NCBI RefSeq assembly: GCF_003265365.1 | Contig: NZ_AUPM01000013.1 | Location: forward strand, 1 to 64,000 | Length of the DNA: 64,000 bases | Direction of reading: 5' to 3' | Source: Petrotoga sp. 9PW.55.5.1 | GTDB lineage: Bacteria > Thermotogota > Thermotogae > Petrotogales > Petrotogaceae | Shown: positions 35,109-45,291 of the stretch, piece after piece | How the letters are laid out: every line of letters begins with the position of its first letter | How positions within the stretch are numbered: the stretch's first letter is position 1 | Notes under the pieces: model-generated | What the model saw: the letters and a program-made list of their open reading frames with translations, nothing else | The model's database searches: none | What the model was told of the DNA's origin: nothing | Translations under genes and position numbers: made by a program

Positions 35109-36986
35109 ATGTACAGAACCTCCAGAAACTTAAGTCGAAGTGAATATGAAAAAGCTTATAGAATGGCAAGAAGAGATTTTTTGACTAATATATCAAACGG
35201 GAAAGATGGTTATTTACCGTGCTTAGAGGACGTTATTCAAAAGGTAGAAATTGTTAAAGAACAGAATCTTGGGTTGATAGATATTCCTATTGAAAGAATC
35301 AAAGGAACGTATTATCATTCTAGGGCAGTGTCTTTCTCTTCAAACTTTTATCCACTAATGAAAACAGATTCTGAATTTGCTAGTAAATGGATCAATTTAT
35401 ACGAATCTCATTTGAATGAAGGTCTTAGAGATCCTATTACTGCTTATGAATATTTAAATTGGTTTTATGTTGTCGAAGGGAATAAGAGAGTTAGTATTTT
35501 AAAATACTCCGATGCCTTTTCTATTAGGGGAAATGTGACAAGATTAATTCCAAAATGGGAAGAAAATGATCAAAATATTCGTATATACTACGAATTTCTT
35601 GAATTCTATGAAAAAACAAAAATTAATATGATATGGTTCAATAAAGAAGGTAAATTCAAAGAATTATATGAATTAATCAAAGATTATCAGAAAAAAAGTG
35701 ATTTTGCAGATAACAAATACGAGGAATTAATTAGTTCTGTTTATCTTCCTTTTAGAAAAGTATACAGAGAAGTTGCAAAAGGCGAATTGTTTGTTTCTGA
35801 AGAAGAAGCTTTTCTGGAGTATCTTAAAAAGTATAGGCTAGAGAATGTACCTCTTATAGAGAGAGAAATGAAAGATCAAGTAAGTGAATTGGTTGAAGAA
35901 ATGAGAGAAGAATCAGAAGTTCCATCAGAACCATTATTTAAACTGCCCCAAATTTTTTTAGGGAAAACATTGAAAGTTGCCTTTTTATACAATACCTCTA
36001 TCGAAGAATCTGCATGGACTTACTCTCACGAATTAGGTAGAAGATATGTTCAAGATAGGCTGGGAAAGGAAATTACTACTAAATGTTTTGAAAATATATC
36101 AGATTTAAAAAAGTATGAAGAAATACTCTCAAAAGTTGAGGAAGAGAAATTTGACTTAATCTTTTCAACGAGTCTTGATTTTTTAAGGGATGAAAAGATA
36201 AATAAATTTCATAACGTTCAATTTATGTATTTTTCAGGTTATAGAACAACAAAAAATATAAATACATATTTTGGAAGAATGTATGAACCTAGGTTTTTAT
36301 CAGGTATGATCGCTGGAAGTATAACAAAGAGCAATAAAATAGGATACGTTGCCTCGTATGGTATACCTGAAGTAATAATGGGAATAAATGCATTTGCATT
36401 AGGGGCAAAAGCGGTTAATTCAAAAGCTCAGGTACACGTTGGGTGGACAAACGTGTGGCGTAACTTAGAATATGAAAGAAACACGGCAGAGTATTTAATA
36501 AACGAAATCGGAGTCGATGTTTTAACTCATCATCAAGATTCTCCTGAAGTTTGTAAAGTTGGAGAGGAAAATAACATATATAATATCGGCTATCATTTCG
36601 ATATGAAAGATTATGCACCGAATACTCATCTAACTTCTGTAGTTTGGAATTGGGGTGTGTATTATGAAAGTATCATAAAAGATGTATTAAGAGGGTCCAA
36701 TTTCTCACTCTTTAGATTGTTTTCAGGTTCAGAAAAAATAGAAAATTTTTGGGGTGGATTAAAAAGTGGTGTAGTATGTTTAGCCCCAATAAGCGATTTG
36801 ATCCCCTCAACAACAAAAAATATAGTAGAAACTATTAAATCTGATATTATAGCAGAAAGGTTTCATCCTTTTAGAGGGAAAATTTTGGATAACTTGGGAA
36901 AAGTAAGAGTTGATGAAGGCGCGGACATTGAAGACGAAAAATTGATGCATATAGATTGGTTCGTTGATAACGTGTTTTATTCCTAA
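35109..36986 (+). CDS. Cytosolic fusion of a ParB-like N-terminal region to a BMP/Med-type ligand-binding domain
   Basis: The C-terminal half (about 290-590) resembles the BMP/PnrA nucleoside-binding lipoprotein domain: LKVAFLYNTSIEESAWTYSHELGR, then YEPRFLSGMIAG, KIGYVASYGIPEV and DVLTHHQDSPEV. Unlike true transporter proteins it has no signal peptide or lipobox. The N-terminal 290 residues include WFYVVEGNKRVSILK, which resembles ParB/Srx-like sequence. The protein therefore looks like an intracellular ligand sensor or enzyme rather than an ABC binding protein. GAGGGTG lies before ATG 35109; an upstream ATG at 35085 lacks a ribosome site. It is followed 9 nt later by an outer-membrane protein gene. 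Confidence 0.7.
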   Translation: MYRTSRNLSRSEYEKAYRMARRDFLTNISNGKDGYLPCLEDVIQKVEIVKEQNLGLIDIPIERIKGTYYHSRAVSFSSNFYPLMKTDSEFASKWINLYESHLNEGLRDPITAYEYLNWFYVVEGNKRVSILKYSDAFSIRGNVTRLIPKWEENDQNIRIYYEFLEFYEKTKINMIWFNKEGKFKELYELIKDYQKKSDFADNKYEELISSVYLPFRKVYREVAKGELFVSEEEAFLEYLKKYRLENVPLIEREMKDQVSELVEEMREESEVPSEPLFKLPQIFLGKTLKVAFLYNTSIEESAWTYSHELGRRYVQDRLGKEITTKCFENISDLKKYEEILSKVEEEKFDLIFSTSLDFLRDEKINKFHNVQFMYFSGYRTTKNINTYFGRMYEPRFLSGMIAGSITKSNKIGYVASYGIPEVIMGINAFALGAKAVNSKAQVHVGWTNVWRNLEYERNTAEYLINEIGVDVLTHHQDSPEVCKVGEENNIYNIGYHFDMKDYAPNTHLTSVVWNWGVYYESIIKDVLRGSNFSLFRLFSGSEKIENFWGGLKSGVVCLAPISDLIPSTTKNIVETIKSDIIAERFHPFRGKILDNLGKVRVDEGADIEDEKLMHIDWFVDNVFYS

Positions 36987-36995
36987 AGGAGTTAA

Positions 36996-38294
36996 ATGGT
37001 GAAAAAGTTATTTCTAGTAATTTTTATTACGATTTTTTTGGTAAACTTAATTTTTTCAAAAGTTAATTTTGATTTTACTTTCTCGCCAAGTATTATCATT
37101 AAAAACTATGAAATAGACGAAGTACCTGATGGAAATGATATCCTTGGTTGGGAAATGTATGATTATCTTCCCCCTTTTTTTGAAATTAAATACTCAGCTT
37201 CTTTTTCAGAAAATGATCTATTTTTTATTTCTGTGCCTATAATTCCAGACGCAAGTATTTTTTATTTAGAAAGTAATAGTTCAAACAATTTACCTCTTAG
37301 TAAAAATTATTCTTTTCAACCTGATTCAAACATCCCTTACGAAGCTTTTTTTGAATTCTCAAACGGTTTTTATGACTTTTCTATGGGAAGAAGAAGATTA
37401 AAATGGGGAGAAGGAATGTATTCTCTTGGAATCAACGATAGGGTTCCAAATATGGACCATATAATGTTTTCATTAGATTGGGATACAAAATTAGGAGATT
37501 TTGGTTACGAATATATACTGGCTTCTCCCCATCCAAAAGCTGCAAATAGGAAGAAAACGTTTGTAACAAGGAAATTATCTTTAGATCTTTTTTCTTCTTT
37601 GTTATTAGAGGTTGGAGAAATAGCACTTATTTATACGCCCGATCTTACTTTTGTTGATATAAACCCATTTTTAGTTTATCATAATATTTACGAAAGTGAT
37701 TCTAATGTTGTTGGATATCTTTCCTCTACTTTTAAAATACAAGATTACACGCTATATTCTGAATTTCTTTTGGATCAGTATCAATTATCAACTGAACCAT
37801 CTGATAGTGATCCAAACGCTTATGGATTTATGATTGGAGGAAAGAAAAAAGTCAATGAATTAATTCTAGGAACTGAATTTTACAAAACTTCTACGTGGCT
37901 TTACAACAAAAATGAAAATTATAAAGATCTAACTTATCCCCTTTGGAGAAATCTAGAAGCACCGATGGGATCAGTTACCATAGACTACTTTCTTGGGTTT
38001 CCATGTGGCCCTGATTCAGAGTTAACTAGATTTTTTATTGAAGGTAAAAAATTTGGAATAAGTTATGAGCATTTATTGCAAGGAGAAGTTGATATAAATA
38101 CACCTTACACAAAAGAAAATTTCAAAAAATATTCCGAAAAAGGACCTGTTGGTGAAACTAAGGTTGAAAACATCTGGAGAGGACATCTTAAATTAGGAAA
38201 TAATCCGACTTTCCTTTGTCAGGCATTGCTTAGAAATAAAGACCTTTGGCTTTTTTTAGGTTTTGAATATGATTTTTCTTTATTAATTCCTTAA
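36996..38294 (+). CDS. Wzi-like outer-membrane beta-barrel protein, paralogue 2
   Basis: The 432-residue protein has a signal peptide (about 1-21, FLVIFITIFLVNLIFS), then beta-rich sequence. FSMGRRRLKWGEGMYSLGIND matches the GR-x-x-x-WGxG pattern of Wzi/capsule-assembly barrels, and WLYN plus GEVDINT ... GPVGETK echo the protein at 21686. A surface-glycan anchoring or porin role is inferred. AAAGGAG precedes ATG 36996. It is likely co-transcribed with the BMP fusion 9 nt upstream, an odd pairing for a cytosolic sensor. Confidence 0.6.
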   Translation: MVKKLFLVIFITIFLVNLIFSKVNFDFTFSPSIIIKNYEIDEVPDGNDILGWEMYDYLPPFFEIKYSASFSENDLFFISVPIIPDASIFYLESNSSNNLPLSKNYSFQPDSNIPYEAFFEFSNGFYDFSMGRRRLKWGEGMYSLGINDRVPNMDHIMFSLDWDTKLGDFGYEYILASPHPKAANRKKTFVTRKLSLDLFSSLLLEVGEIALIYTPDLTFVDINPFLVYHNIYESDSNVVGYLSSTFKIQDYTLYSEFLLDQYQLSTEPSDSDPNAYGFMIGGKKKVNELILGTEFYKTSTWLYNKNENYKDLTYPLWRNLEAPMGSVTIDYFLGFPCGPDSELTRFFIEGKKFGISYEHLLQGEVDINTPYTKENFKKYSEKGPVGETKVENIWRGHLKLGNNPTFLCQALLRNKDLWLFLGFEYDFSLLIP

Positions 38295-38307
38295 CCTTAA
38301 TAAGGAA
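38287..38307. terminator. Possible bidirectional hairpin between convergent genes
   Basis: TTCCTTA (38287-38293), loop ACCTTAA, TAAGGAA (38301-38307). It overlaps the stop of the plus gene and precedes the end of the HAD gene. No strong T-tract, so this is tentative. Confidence 0.35.
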
Positions 38308-38968
38308 CTTCGTCTAAACCAATTTTTTCTATTAGCTGCACAGTGATTTCACTCATCTTTTCTACTACCACATCGGCTTTTGACAAATCCTGACCGAGTG
38401 AATTAGGATTTTTAAAACCTATACACTTCATTCCAGCAGTTTTTGCCGCTTTAACACCGTTTTTTGAATCTTCAATAACAAGGCATTCATTTGGTAGAAC
38501 TTTCAACAATCCAGCGGTATAAATGAATAAATCAGGTTTAGGCTTACCTCGGCTGACAAACTCAGAACTCGTTACAACTTCAAAATACTTTTCTATATCA
38601 AATTTACAAACGATTTCTTTTATTAATCTCAAAGGGGAAGATGAGGCAAGAGCTATCTTAAAATTACTTTCTTTGAGTTTTTGCAACACCTCCACTACAC
38701 CTTCTATAGGTTCTTTTGCATATTTTTTTATATAGTCAAGATTTTCTTGACTTTGCTTCTCAACTAATTCTTCTACGCTTTGAGAAAGATTGAATTCGTT
38801 TTTTAAATCTTGCCACATTTCTTGATTACTAACGCCGATATAATTGCTATATATATTTTTATTTACTGAAATTCCTAATTCTTCAAATATTCTTTTGTTG
38901 GAATCATAATGAATAGGTTCACTATCAATTATAACGCCATCCATATCAAAGATTATTGCTTTTATCAT
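38297..38968 (-). CDS. HAD-superfamily sugar phosphatase or beta-phosphoglucomutase-like protein
   Basis: The 223-residue protein has motif I DMDGVIIDSEP (nucleophile Asp and acid Asp), motif II LASSS, motif III Lys in RGKPKPD and motif IV VIEDSKNG. The cap is the C1 helical type, as in phosphoglycolate phosphatase, sugar phosphatases and beta-phosphoglucomutase. Exact substrate is not readable. It follows ftsH by 17 nt; its ribosome site (GGTTGGGTG) is weak. Confidence 0.85.
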   Translation of the reverse strand: MIKAIIFDMDGVIIDSEPIHYDSNKRIFEELGISVNKNIYSNYIGVSNQEMWQDLKNEFNLSQSVEELVEKQSQENLDYIKKYAKEPIEGVVEVLQKLKESNFKIALASSSPLRLIKEIVCKFDIEKYFEVVTSSEFVSRGKPKPDLFIYTAGLLKVLPNECLVIEDSKNGVKAAKTAGMKCIGFKNPNSLGQDLSKADVVVEKMSEITVQLIEKIGLDEVPY

Positions 38969-38985
38969 CTATTTACACCCAACCT

Positions 38986-40938
38986 TCACGCATTTTCATA
39001 CTTGACATGATTTATTACTTCAATTTTCAAAAACTCATTAATCTCTTTTTCTCCTCCAACATAATCTCTCAGTTCATAAATATCTTTATTCATCATCATT
39101 TTAAATTCATCACCATAAATAGTTTCTTTTTTGAATATATAAGAAGCTAATAGATCTAACCTTTCTTTATTCTCGCTCAAAAGACTTACTGCTCTATCAT
39201 ACATGGAATTGATTATTTTTTTTACTTCTGCATCCAACTCTTTAGCTGTTTCTTCAGAATAATTCTTTTGTTTTGTTAATTCACTTCCAAGGAAAACCTC
39301 TTCTTCTTCACCCTCCCAATATACAGGTCCTAACTTTTTAGACATTCCTAATCTGTAAATCATTGTTTTTGCAAAATCTGTAGATTTTTTTAAATCGTTT
39401 TTTGCACCAGTAGTTGCAAAACCAAAAGTTATTTTTTCACTAGCTCTCCCACCTAATGCTACGACTATTCTGTCAAGAATTTCAGAACGTTTTAATAGAT
39501 ATTTATCTTTTTCGGCTATTTGTAATGTATGACCTAAAGAGCCTGCTCCTCTAGGAATTATTGTGATTTTATAAACGGGATCTGTATTAGGTAACAAAAA
39601 AGCTAAAACAGCATGCCCCATTTCATGGTAAGAAAGCATTTTCTTTTCTTTATCAGAGATTATTCTATACTTTTTAGATGGTCCGGTTAAAATCCTATCT
39701 ATAGCTTCCTCAAAATCTTCCATTTCAATATAAGTTTTTTTCTTTCGTGAAGCAATTAAAGCCGCCTCATTTACCAAATTTTCTAAATCTGCTCCAACAA
39801 ATCCAGGTGTTCTTTTTGCAAGCAATTTTAAATCGACATCACTTCCAATTTTCTTTTCACGTGCATGTATTTGCAAAATTTTTTCTCTTCCAGTAACATC
39901 TGGGGGTCCTACTACAATTTTTTTATCGAATCTACCAGGCCTTAGTAAAGCTTTATCAAGGACATCAGGTCTATTGGAAGCTGCCATTACAACAACACCG
40001 GTAGAAGTGTCGAATCCATCAAGTTCAACTAATAAAGCGTTTAAAGTTTGTTCTCTTTCATCGTTACCCCCACCTAAACCTGCTCCTCTCTGTCTTCCAA
40101 CTGCGTCTAATTCATCAATAAAAATTATAGAGGGGGCATTTTCTTTCGCGGTTTTAAAAAGGTCTCTTACCCTTGATGCACCCACTCCAACGAAAAGTTC
40201 TACAAAATCAGAACCACTTGCATAGTAAAAGGGAACTCCAGCTTCACCCGCTATAGCTCTTGCAGTCAGGGTTTTTCCCGTTCCGGGAGGGCCAACTAGC
40301 AAAGTTCCTTTGGGCATTCTGGCGCCTAAATCTTGAAATTCTTGAGGATTTTTTAAGAATTTTACTATATCTTCGACTTCTTCAATTACTTCTTCTATTC
40401 CAGCTACATCTTTGAAAGTAACTTTTTTACCAATGGGCTCATATTGTTTTGCTTTATTTTTCCCAAAATTCATACTACTTTGAGCACCTGAAGCTGCAGA
40501 TCTATACAGCCACCAGAAAAAAAGAACGATAATTATAATAGGAATTAGATTAATCAGCAGATTAAACCACCATTTAGACGCGATGTTTCTTACATAAGAA
40601 ACTTTTATTCCTTTATCAACCAAACTATTTACATATTGTTTGTCCATTGTAAAGGCGGGAGAAAAAGATTCGTAAACAGATCCCTCGTTGGTAATAACTG
40701 TAATGTTACCGTTTTGGTTAATCTCTATTGATTCTACTTGGTTTTTATTAATCATATCAATTACTTGTGAGTAGGGAATTGAAGGTATGTTTTCCCAATT
40801 TAGTGAAATAATTATGACAGCAAAAACAATGGCAAAAACAATATACACCCAAATAATTTTTGAGAAACTTGATTTTTTATTTTCTTTATTATCTCCATTA
40901 AGATTGGAGTCTTTTTTATCATTATTCTTTTCTGACAT
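38986..40938 (-). CDS. ftsH: ATP-dependent zinc metalloprotease FtsH
   Basis: FtsH is the membrane-anchored AAA+ protease. Two N-terminal membrane helices (about 26-47 and 125-147) flank a small periplasmic domain. The AAA module has [23 protein letters not shown] and the SRH region. The protease domain has HEMGH as zinc ligands. Length 650 is typical. GAGGAGG precedes ATG 40938. Confidence 0.97.
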   Translation of the reverse strand: MSEKNNDKKDSNLNGDNKENKKSSFSKIIWVYIVFAIVFAVIIISLNWENIPSIPYSQVIDMINKNQVESIEINQNGNITVITNEGSVYESFSPAFTMDKQYVNSLVDKGIKVSYVRNIASKWWFNLLINLIPIIIIVLFFWWLYRSAASGAQSSMNFGKNKAKQYEPIGKKVTFKDVAGIEEVIEEVEDIVKFLKNPQEFQDLGARMPKGTLLVGPPGTGKTLTARAIAGEAGVPFYYASGSDFVELFVGVGASRVRDLFKTAKENAPSIIFIDELDAVGRQRGAGLGGGNDEREQTLNALLVELDGFDTSTGVVVMAASNRPDVLDKALLRPGRFDKKIVVGPPDVTGREKILQIHAREKKIGSDVDLKLLAKRTPGFVGADLENLVNEAALIASRKKKTYIEMEDFEEAIDRILTGPSKKYRIISDKEKKMLSYHEMGHAVLAFLLPNTDPVYKITIIPRGAGSLGHTLQIAEKDKYLLKRSEILDRIVVALGGRASEKITFGFATTGAKNDLKKSTDFAKTMIYRLGMSKKLGPVYWEGEEEEVFLGSELTKQKNYSEETAKELDAEVKKIINSMYDRAVSLLSENKERLDLLASYIFKKETIYGDEFKMMMNKDIYELRDYVGGEKEINEFLKIEVINHVKYENA

Positions 40939-41012
40939 TAATTTGCCTCCTCGAACAAATTCTTAAAAATTTCCTTCAAAATGCGAGTGATGATTAAACT
41001 TTTATATTATTA

Positions 41013-41021
41013 ATTATATCA
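41013..41021 (-). promoter_or_regulatory. Extended -10 promoter of ftsH
   Basis: On the minus strand TGATATAAT (41021-41013), about 75 nt before the ftsH start. No good -35 is seen. Confidence 0.45.
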
Positions 41022-41032
41022 AAAAAAGTTGT

Positions 41033-41824
41033 TCAAAGGAAAATTATGAAAAAACACAGGGTTGAAAAAGAGATAACAAAAACAGAATCTTTAAACTTCC
41101 ATTCAAACTGTTTGTACCTGGTTCTACCTTCCCATCCGCTGTAACCTCTTGCTTCCATAGCGATACTCAGATCCTCTGCCCTTCTTAAGGCGGAAACTAA
41201 CAAAGGAATTATTATAGAAATAGCTCCTTTAATCCTACCTGAAAATTTTCTATCGTCGAAATTTGCTCCTCTGCTCAATTGTGCTTTCATGATTCTATCC
41301 GCTTCGTTTGCTATGACAGGGATAAATCTTAAAGCAATAGTCATCACCATAGATATCTCATGAGCGAACCTCTTTGGAACAAAAAACCACCTTAGAACGT
41401 CCTCAAGTGCATGTGCTAGAGAAGTTGGAGAAGTTGTTAATGTAAGAACAGAAGATAACATTACTGCAAATAGTATTCTAAAGGTTATTATAGCGGCATT
41501 AAACAAACCAGTATCCGTTATCCTTATAAAACCAATTTGAAAGAGAGTATTTCCTCCAATAGTAAATAGTTGAATAAAAAAAGCGAACACGACGATAAAC
41601 CATATTGACTTTAAAGATTTTAAGTAATATCTCAAACTTAACTTAGATAAAACCATTAGGCTTAGAGTATACAAAGTCATAAGAAGAACGTCATAAAAAC
41701 TATTGATAGAGAATGCAAACCCTGCCAAAAGAAACAAGCCTAAAAGCTTACCCCTAGGATCCAAAGAATGCATTATTGAGTCCAGGTCAACATATCTTCC
41801 CAAAGCAACGTTATCTAAAAGCAT
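41033..41824 (-). CDS. ecfT: Energy-coupling factor transporter T component
   Basis: EcfT is the scaffold linking the ECF ATPases to substrate-binding S components for vitamins or metals. The 263-residue protein has about five membrane helices and the two coupling motifs with ARG or SRG: QLSRGANF and EARGYSG. No ecfA or S gene lies beside it, so it should serve ATPases encoded elsewhere, as in group II systems. AAGGAG precedes ATG 41824. Confidence 0.87.
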   Translation of the reverse strand: MLLDNVALGRYVDLDSIMHSLDPRGKLLGLFLLAGFAFSINSFYDVLLMTLYTLSLMVLSKLSLRYYLKSLKSIWFIVVFAFFIQLFTIGGNTLFQIGFIRITDTGLFNAAIITFRILFAVMLSSVLTLTTSPTSLAHALEDVLRWFFVPKRFAHEISMVMTIALRFIPVIANEADRIMKAQLSRGANFDDRKFSGRIKGAISIIIPLLVSALRRAEDLSIAMEARGYSGWEGRTRYKQFEWKFKDSVFVISFSTLCFFIIFL

Positions 41825-41996
41825 TAAAAAACTCCTTAGATAAAATATTTTTTATTGAATTTGCGCAATATATATTGTAACATAATTACTATTTATTTTT
41901 ATTATAAAAGAAAACAGAATAAATAAATTTTGAAAAAAATTATTAAGATCATTAAGTTTTTTTATTAAATATTTATTAAGCTTTTTAGTTAAAAGA

Positions 41997-42005
41997 TGAT
42001 ATAAT
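41997..42005 (+). promoter_or_regulatory. Extended -10 promoter just upstream of the second transglycosylase gene
   Basis: TGATATAAT (41997-42005). The transcript would begin around 42012, within two bases of ATG 42014, which matters for the start choice of the gene. Confidence 0.6.
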
Positions 42006-42013
42006 TAATTAAA

Positions 42014-42646
42014 ATGATATTTTTGGAGGAGATAAAAATAAAACAATCTTTCTCCAGAAAAGTAAAAAGTAATAAGAAATTATTCCTCTTAATTTTATTT
42101 ATTTCAATAACTATTTTAATAGTTATTTTTTTGATTTCAAAGAGTTTCGAACGCAAAACTCAAATCGCTTTTTTTGAGTTCTTTCTAGAAGAAAATTATG
42201 TAATAGAGGAAAACACCTTAAATAAGTTTATTGAGGTTTTCAATCTGCTGTATGAAGAGTTTGACTACATCATGGAGTTCATTTCTCCTATAGAAATATT
42301 AGCAATAGGGATAGTGGAAACGAATTTTCAGAACGTTAAGGGGGATAGTGGAGAAAGTTTAGGATACTTTCAAATACAGGCCCCTACTTATTGGTATTTA
42401 AAACATCATTATCTGGAACTTTATGAAACAATAAACTTCACTCTTCCTTGGTATTGGGATAATGTAAAAGTACGGCCCGATGCTCAATTGATGAGTGCTA
42501 TTTTATATTTATATGATTTAAAAATTCGATTTGGTGAAGAACAAGCATATAGTTTATACAATGGAGGATCACAAGTTTATCAAGATAAAATACTTAAGCA
42601 AATAAATAAGTTAGAGCAAGAGTATGATGAATTTAAAAGGAGGTAA
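42014..42646 (+). CDS. Membrane-anchored lytic transglycosylase-like protein
   Basis: The protein has one N-terminal membrane helix (LILFISITILIVIFLI, no clear cleavage site) after a basic stretch, then an SLT-like domain with VETNFQNVKGDSGESLGYFQIQ and SLYNGG, paralogous to the protein at 785. The likely catalytic Glu is in IVETNF. The start is ambiguous. ATG 42014 lies almost at the predicted transcription start and would be leaderless. GGAGGAG (42025-42031) is inside the frame, 6 nt before an in-frame ATA at 42038. TTG 42023 overlaps the ribosome site. I report the outer bound. It overlaps nothing upstream; manA starts 2 nt after its stop. Confidence 0.78.
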   Translation: MIFLEEIKIKQSFSRKVKSNKKLFLLILFISITILIVIFLISKSFERKTQIAFFEFFLEENYVIEENTLNKFIEVFNLLYEEFDYIMEFISPIEILAIGIVETNFQNVKGDSGESLGYFQIQAPTYWYLKHHYLELYETINFTLPWYWDNVKVRPDAQLMSAILYLYDLKIRFGEEQAYSLYNGGSQVYQDKILKQINKLEQEYDEFKRR

Positions 42647-42648
42647 TT

Positions 42649-43464
42649 ATGAGATTTTCAGAGCCACTAATTTCAAAACCGATTTTTAGTGAAAAAATTT
42701 GGGGTAATGAAGAATTAAATAATATATTTAATTATAATGGAGAAGGGATAATAGGAGAAGTTTGGCTATTTTCTATTATAGAAGGTTTAGAAACAAAATT
42801 AGTTGGAATGAATACGGGCAAAAAGTATGGGAGTGCGAGACAATTTTTTCTTAAATTTCCTTTGCTCTTGAAATTAATAGCAACTTCCTCTTGGTTATCT
42901 ATACAGTTACATCCAGATGATTATATGGCCCGGCTTTTAGAAAATAAGCCATGGGGAAAATCAGAGGCTTGGTATTTTTTAAAAGATGGAGGTCAAATTA
43001 AAGTTTGTAACGACAATGAATCTATTTTAGAAGCGTTTGATAATAATGAATGGGATGACATTTTAGAATATTATAAAATGAACAAATACGATTCAATATT
43101 TCTTCCTGCAGGTACAGTACATACATTAGGACCCAATAGTTTGCTTTTAGAAATTCAACAAAGTTCAGATTTAACATATAGATTGTACGATTGGGGAAGA
43201 CCCCGTGAAATTCATATAGATAAATCCAAAAAAGTCTTAAAAAATATTCAGTCGAGTTATTGTATTTCAAGACAAAATAAAGGTTTACAAACAAAGTATT
43301 TTAGCTATTCGAAATTTTCAGACCAAATTAGAGAAGGTCTTGGATTATATGTAAATCTGGATTCTTTTGAAACAATTATACTTCCCGAAGGAGTTTCATT
43401 AGAATTCAAAGGAGAATATGTTGAATTCAAACTTAATGAAAAAGGTTGGAAATATTTGATTTAA
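42649..43464 (+). CDS. manA: Mannose-6-phosphate isomerase, class I
   Basis: ManA interconverts mannose 6-phosphate and fructose 6-phosphate. The short (271 residues) type I enzyme has the zinc ligands in QLHPDD, KSEAWYFL and LPAGTVHTLG, then YRLYDWGR near the active site. AAAGGAGG overlaps the stop of the preceding gene, suggesting coupling. It could feed surface glycan synthesis. Confidence 0.93.
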   Translation: MRFSEPLISKPIFSEKIWGNEELNNIFNYNGEGIIGEVWLFSIIEGLETKLVGMNTGKKYGSARQFFLKFPLLLKLIATSSWLSIQLHPDDYMARLLENKPWGKSEAWYFLKDGGQIKVCNDNESILEAFDNNEWDDILEYYKMNKYDSIFLPAGTVHTLGPNSLLLEIQQSSDLTYRLYDWGRPREIHIDKSKKVLKNIQSSYCISRQNKGLQTKYFSYSKFSDQIREGLGLYVNLDSFETIILPEGVSLEFKGEYVEFKLNEKGWKYLI

Positions 43465-43533
43465 ATTGACAAAGCAAAGTTATAAAAAAATAAAAAAAGT
43501 TAACAATAACTTTTAATTATGAGCATTTTTGTC

Positions 43534-43542
43534 TGTTATAAT
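43534..43542 (+). promoter_or_regulatory. Extended -10 promoter of korAB
   Basis: TGTTATAAT (43534-43542) fits TGnTATAAT about 37 nt before GTG 43579. No good -35 at the usual distance. Confidence 0.5.
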
Positions 43543-43578
43543 TAATATGAAGATAAAACACAATGGGGAGGTAATATT

Positions 43579-45291
43579 GTGAAAAGAACTATTAAAGAAG
43601 AGATTTCTATTGTTTTATCCGGTGAAGCCGGACAGGGTATCCAAACTATAGAAAGATTGTTGACTTTCATCTTAAAAAGAGAAGGTTATTATGTCTTTGC
43701 TACTAAGGAATATATGTCTAGGATCAGAGGTGGTAGCAATTCAACAGAAATAAGGGTAAGTTCAAAACCTGTAAGAAGTTATACTGAAGGTATAGATATA
43801 CTTATGCCTCTTACCAAAGAGTCAGTAGAGCATTTGGGGAATAGAGTTACTGAAGAAACTCTTATTATAGCAGACAATGAATCGTTAAAACTTGATAATA
43901 AAAATATATTTGATATTCCTATAATTTCAATTGCCAAAGAAATAGGAAATACGATATATTCTAATATTGTAGCTGTGGGGGTAATATTAGGTCTTTTTGG
44001 GATAAAAACAAAAACAATCGAGGATTATCTTCGAGAAAGGTTTGAAGGTAAGGGAGAAGAAATAGTAAAAAATAATATAAAAGCAGCTTCTGAGGGTTAT
44101 AAATTGGGGAAAGAGTTCACTGATAAGGGTGAAATTAAGGTAATTATTGAAAGTGACGAATCTTTAAAAGATGATTTATTAATCAGTGGAACTGATGCAG
44201 TAGCTCTAGGGGCTTTAGCCGGGAATTGTGATTCTATTTTTTCTTATCCAATGACACCAGGAACTGGAGTATTGATAGATTTAGCTAATTTTTCAAAAGA
44301 TTTTGATATTTTGGTTGAGCAAGCTGAAGATGAAATAGCAGCAATAAACATGGCCATTGGGGGTTGGTATGCTGGAGCTAGATCTATGGTAACAACTTCA
44401 GATGGTGGTTTTGCTTTGATGGAAGAAGGGGTGTCTTTAGCTGCTATGGTGGAATCTCCTGTAGTTATTCATCTGGCTCAAAGACCAGCTCCCGCAACAG
44501 GATTACCAACAAGAACTGGGCAAGAGGGATTAAATCTAGTAATTCATTCAGGGCATGGAGAGTTCCCAAGATTAGTTTTTGCACCTGGAACACTTGAGCA
44601 AGCCTTTGAAATAACGCAAAAAGCTTTCAATATAGCAGATAAATATCAAATACCTGTCTTTATACTTACAGATCAATTTTTTGTTGATTCTTATTACAAT
44701 GTAAAAAAATTTGATCTTTCAAAAATTGAAAATAAAAAATATATAGTTGAAACAGATGAGAATTATAAGAGATTTGATCTAAGTAAAGCTGAAAATGGGG
44801 TTTCCCCAAGGGGCATACCAAATTTTGGTAAAGGTTTGGTTGTTGTTGACAGCGATGAACATGATGAAGAAGGCCACCTAACTGAAGACTTGGATATTAG
44901 AGTAAAAATGGTTGAAAAAAGGCTTAAAAAAGGTGAAGTCTTGGTAGAAGATTATATTTCTCCAGAATTGTTTGGAAACGAAAATTATAAATATCTGGTT
45001 GTTTGTTGGGGTTCAAATTATAACGTTGTAAAAGAAGCAATTGCTAGAATCGATAATAAAGATGTGGCTATGTTGCACTTTAGCCAAGTTTATCCGTTAC
45101 CTGATTCAACTGTGAAATACTTGGAAAAAGCTAAAAAAGTTATCGACGTTGAAAACAATGCAACAGGACAATTTGCTAAATTATTAAGAGCTGAAACCGG
45201 CATAAATGTAGATAAAAAAATATTAAAGTATAATGGAATGCCTTTTTCCGTTGAAGAATTAACAGCAAAGATAAGGGAGGAATTAAAATGA
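43579..45291 (+). CDS. korA: 2-oxoacid:ferredoxin oxidoreductase, fused gamma-alpha subunit
   Basis: The enzyme oxidatively decarboxylates a 2-oxo acid (likely 2-oxoglutarate) to acyl-CoA, reducing ferredoxin. The N-terminal gamma domain ([19 protein letters not shown]) is fused to the alpha domain with [22 protein letters not shown] and PTRTGQEGL, the usual KorA layout. Length 570 fits. The start is GTG 43579 with GGGGAGG. It overlaps korB by 4 nt (ATGA). Substrate choice within the family is uncertain. Confidence 0.9.
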   Translation: MKRTIKEEISIVLSGEAGQGIQTIERLLTFILKREGYYVFATKEYMSRIRGGSNSTEIRVSSKPVRSYTEGIDILMPLTKESVEHLGNRVTEETLIIADNESLKLDNKNIFDIPIISIAKEIGNTIYSNIVAVGVILGLFGIKTKTIEDYLRERFEGKGEEIVKNNIKAASEGYKLGKEFTDKGEIKVIIESDESLKDDLLISGTDAVALGALAGNCDSIFSYPMTPGTGVLIDLANFSKDFDILVEQAEDEIAAINMAIGGWYAGARSMVTTSDGGFALMEEGVSLAAMVESPVVIHLAQRPAPATGLPTRTGQEGLNLVIHSGHGEFPRLVFAPGTLEQAFEITQKAFNIADKYQIPVFILTDQFFVDSYYNVKKFDLSKIENKKYIVETDENYKRFDLSKAENGVSPRGIPNFGKGLVVVDSDEHDEEGHLTEDLDIRVKMVEKRLKKGEVLVEDYISPELFGNENYKYLVVCWGSNYNVVKEAIARIDNKDVAMLHFSQVYPLPDSTVKYLEKAKKVIDVENNATGQFAKLLRAETGINVDKKILKYNGMPFSVEELTAKIREELK

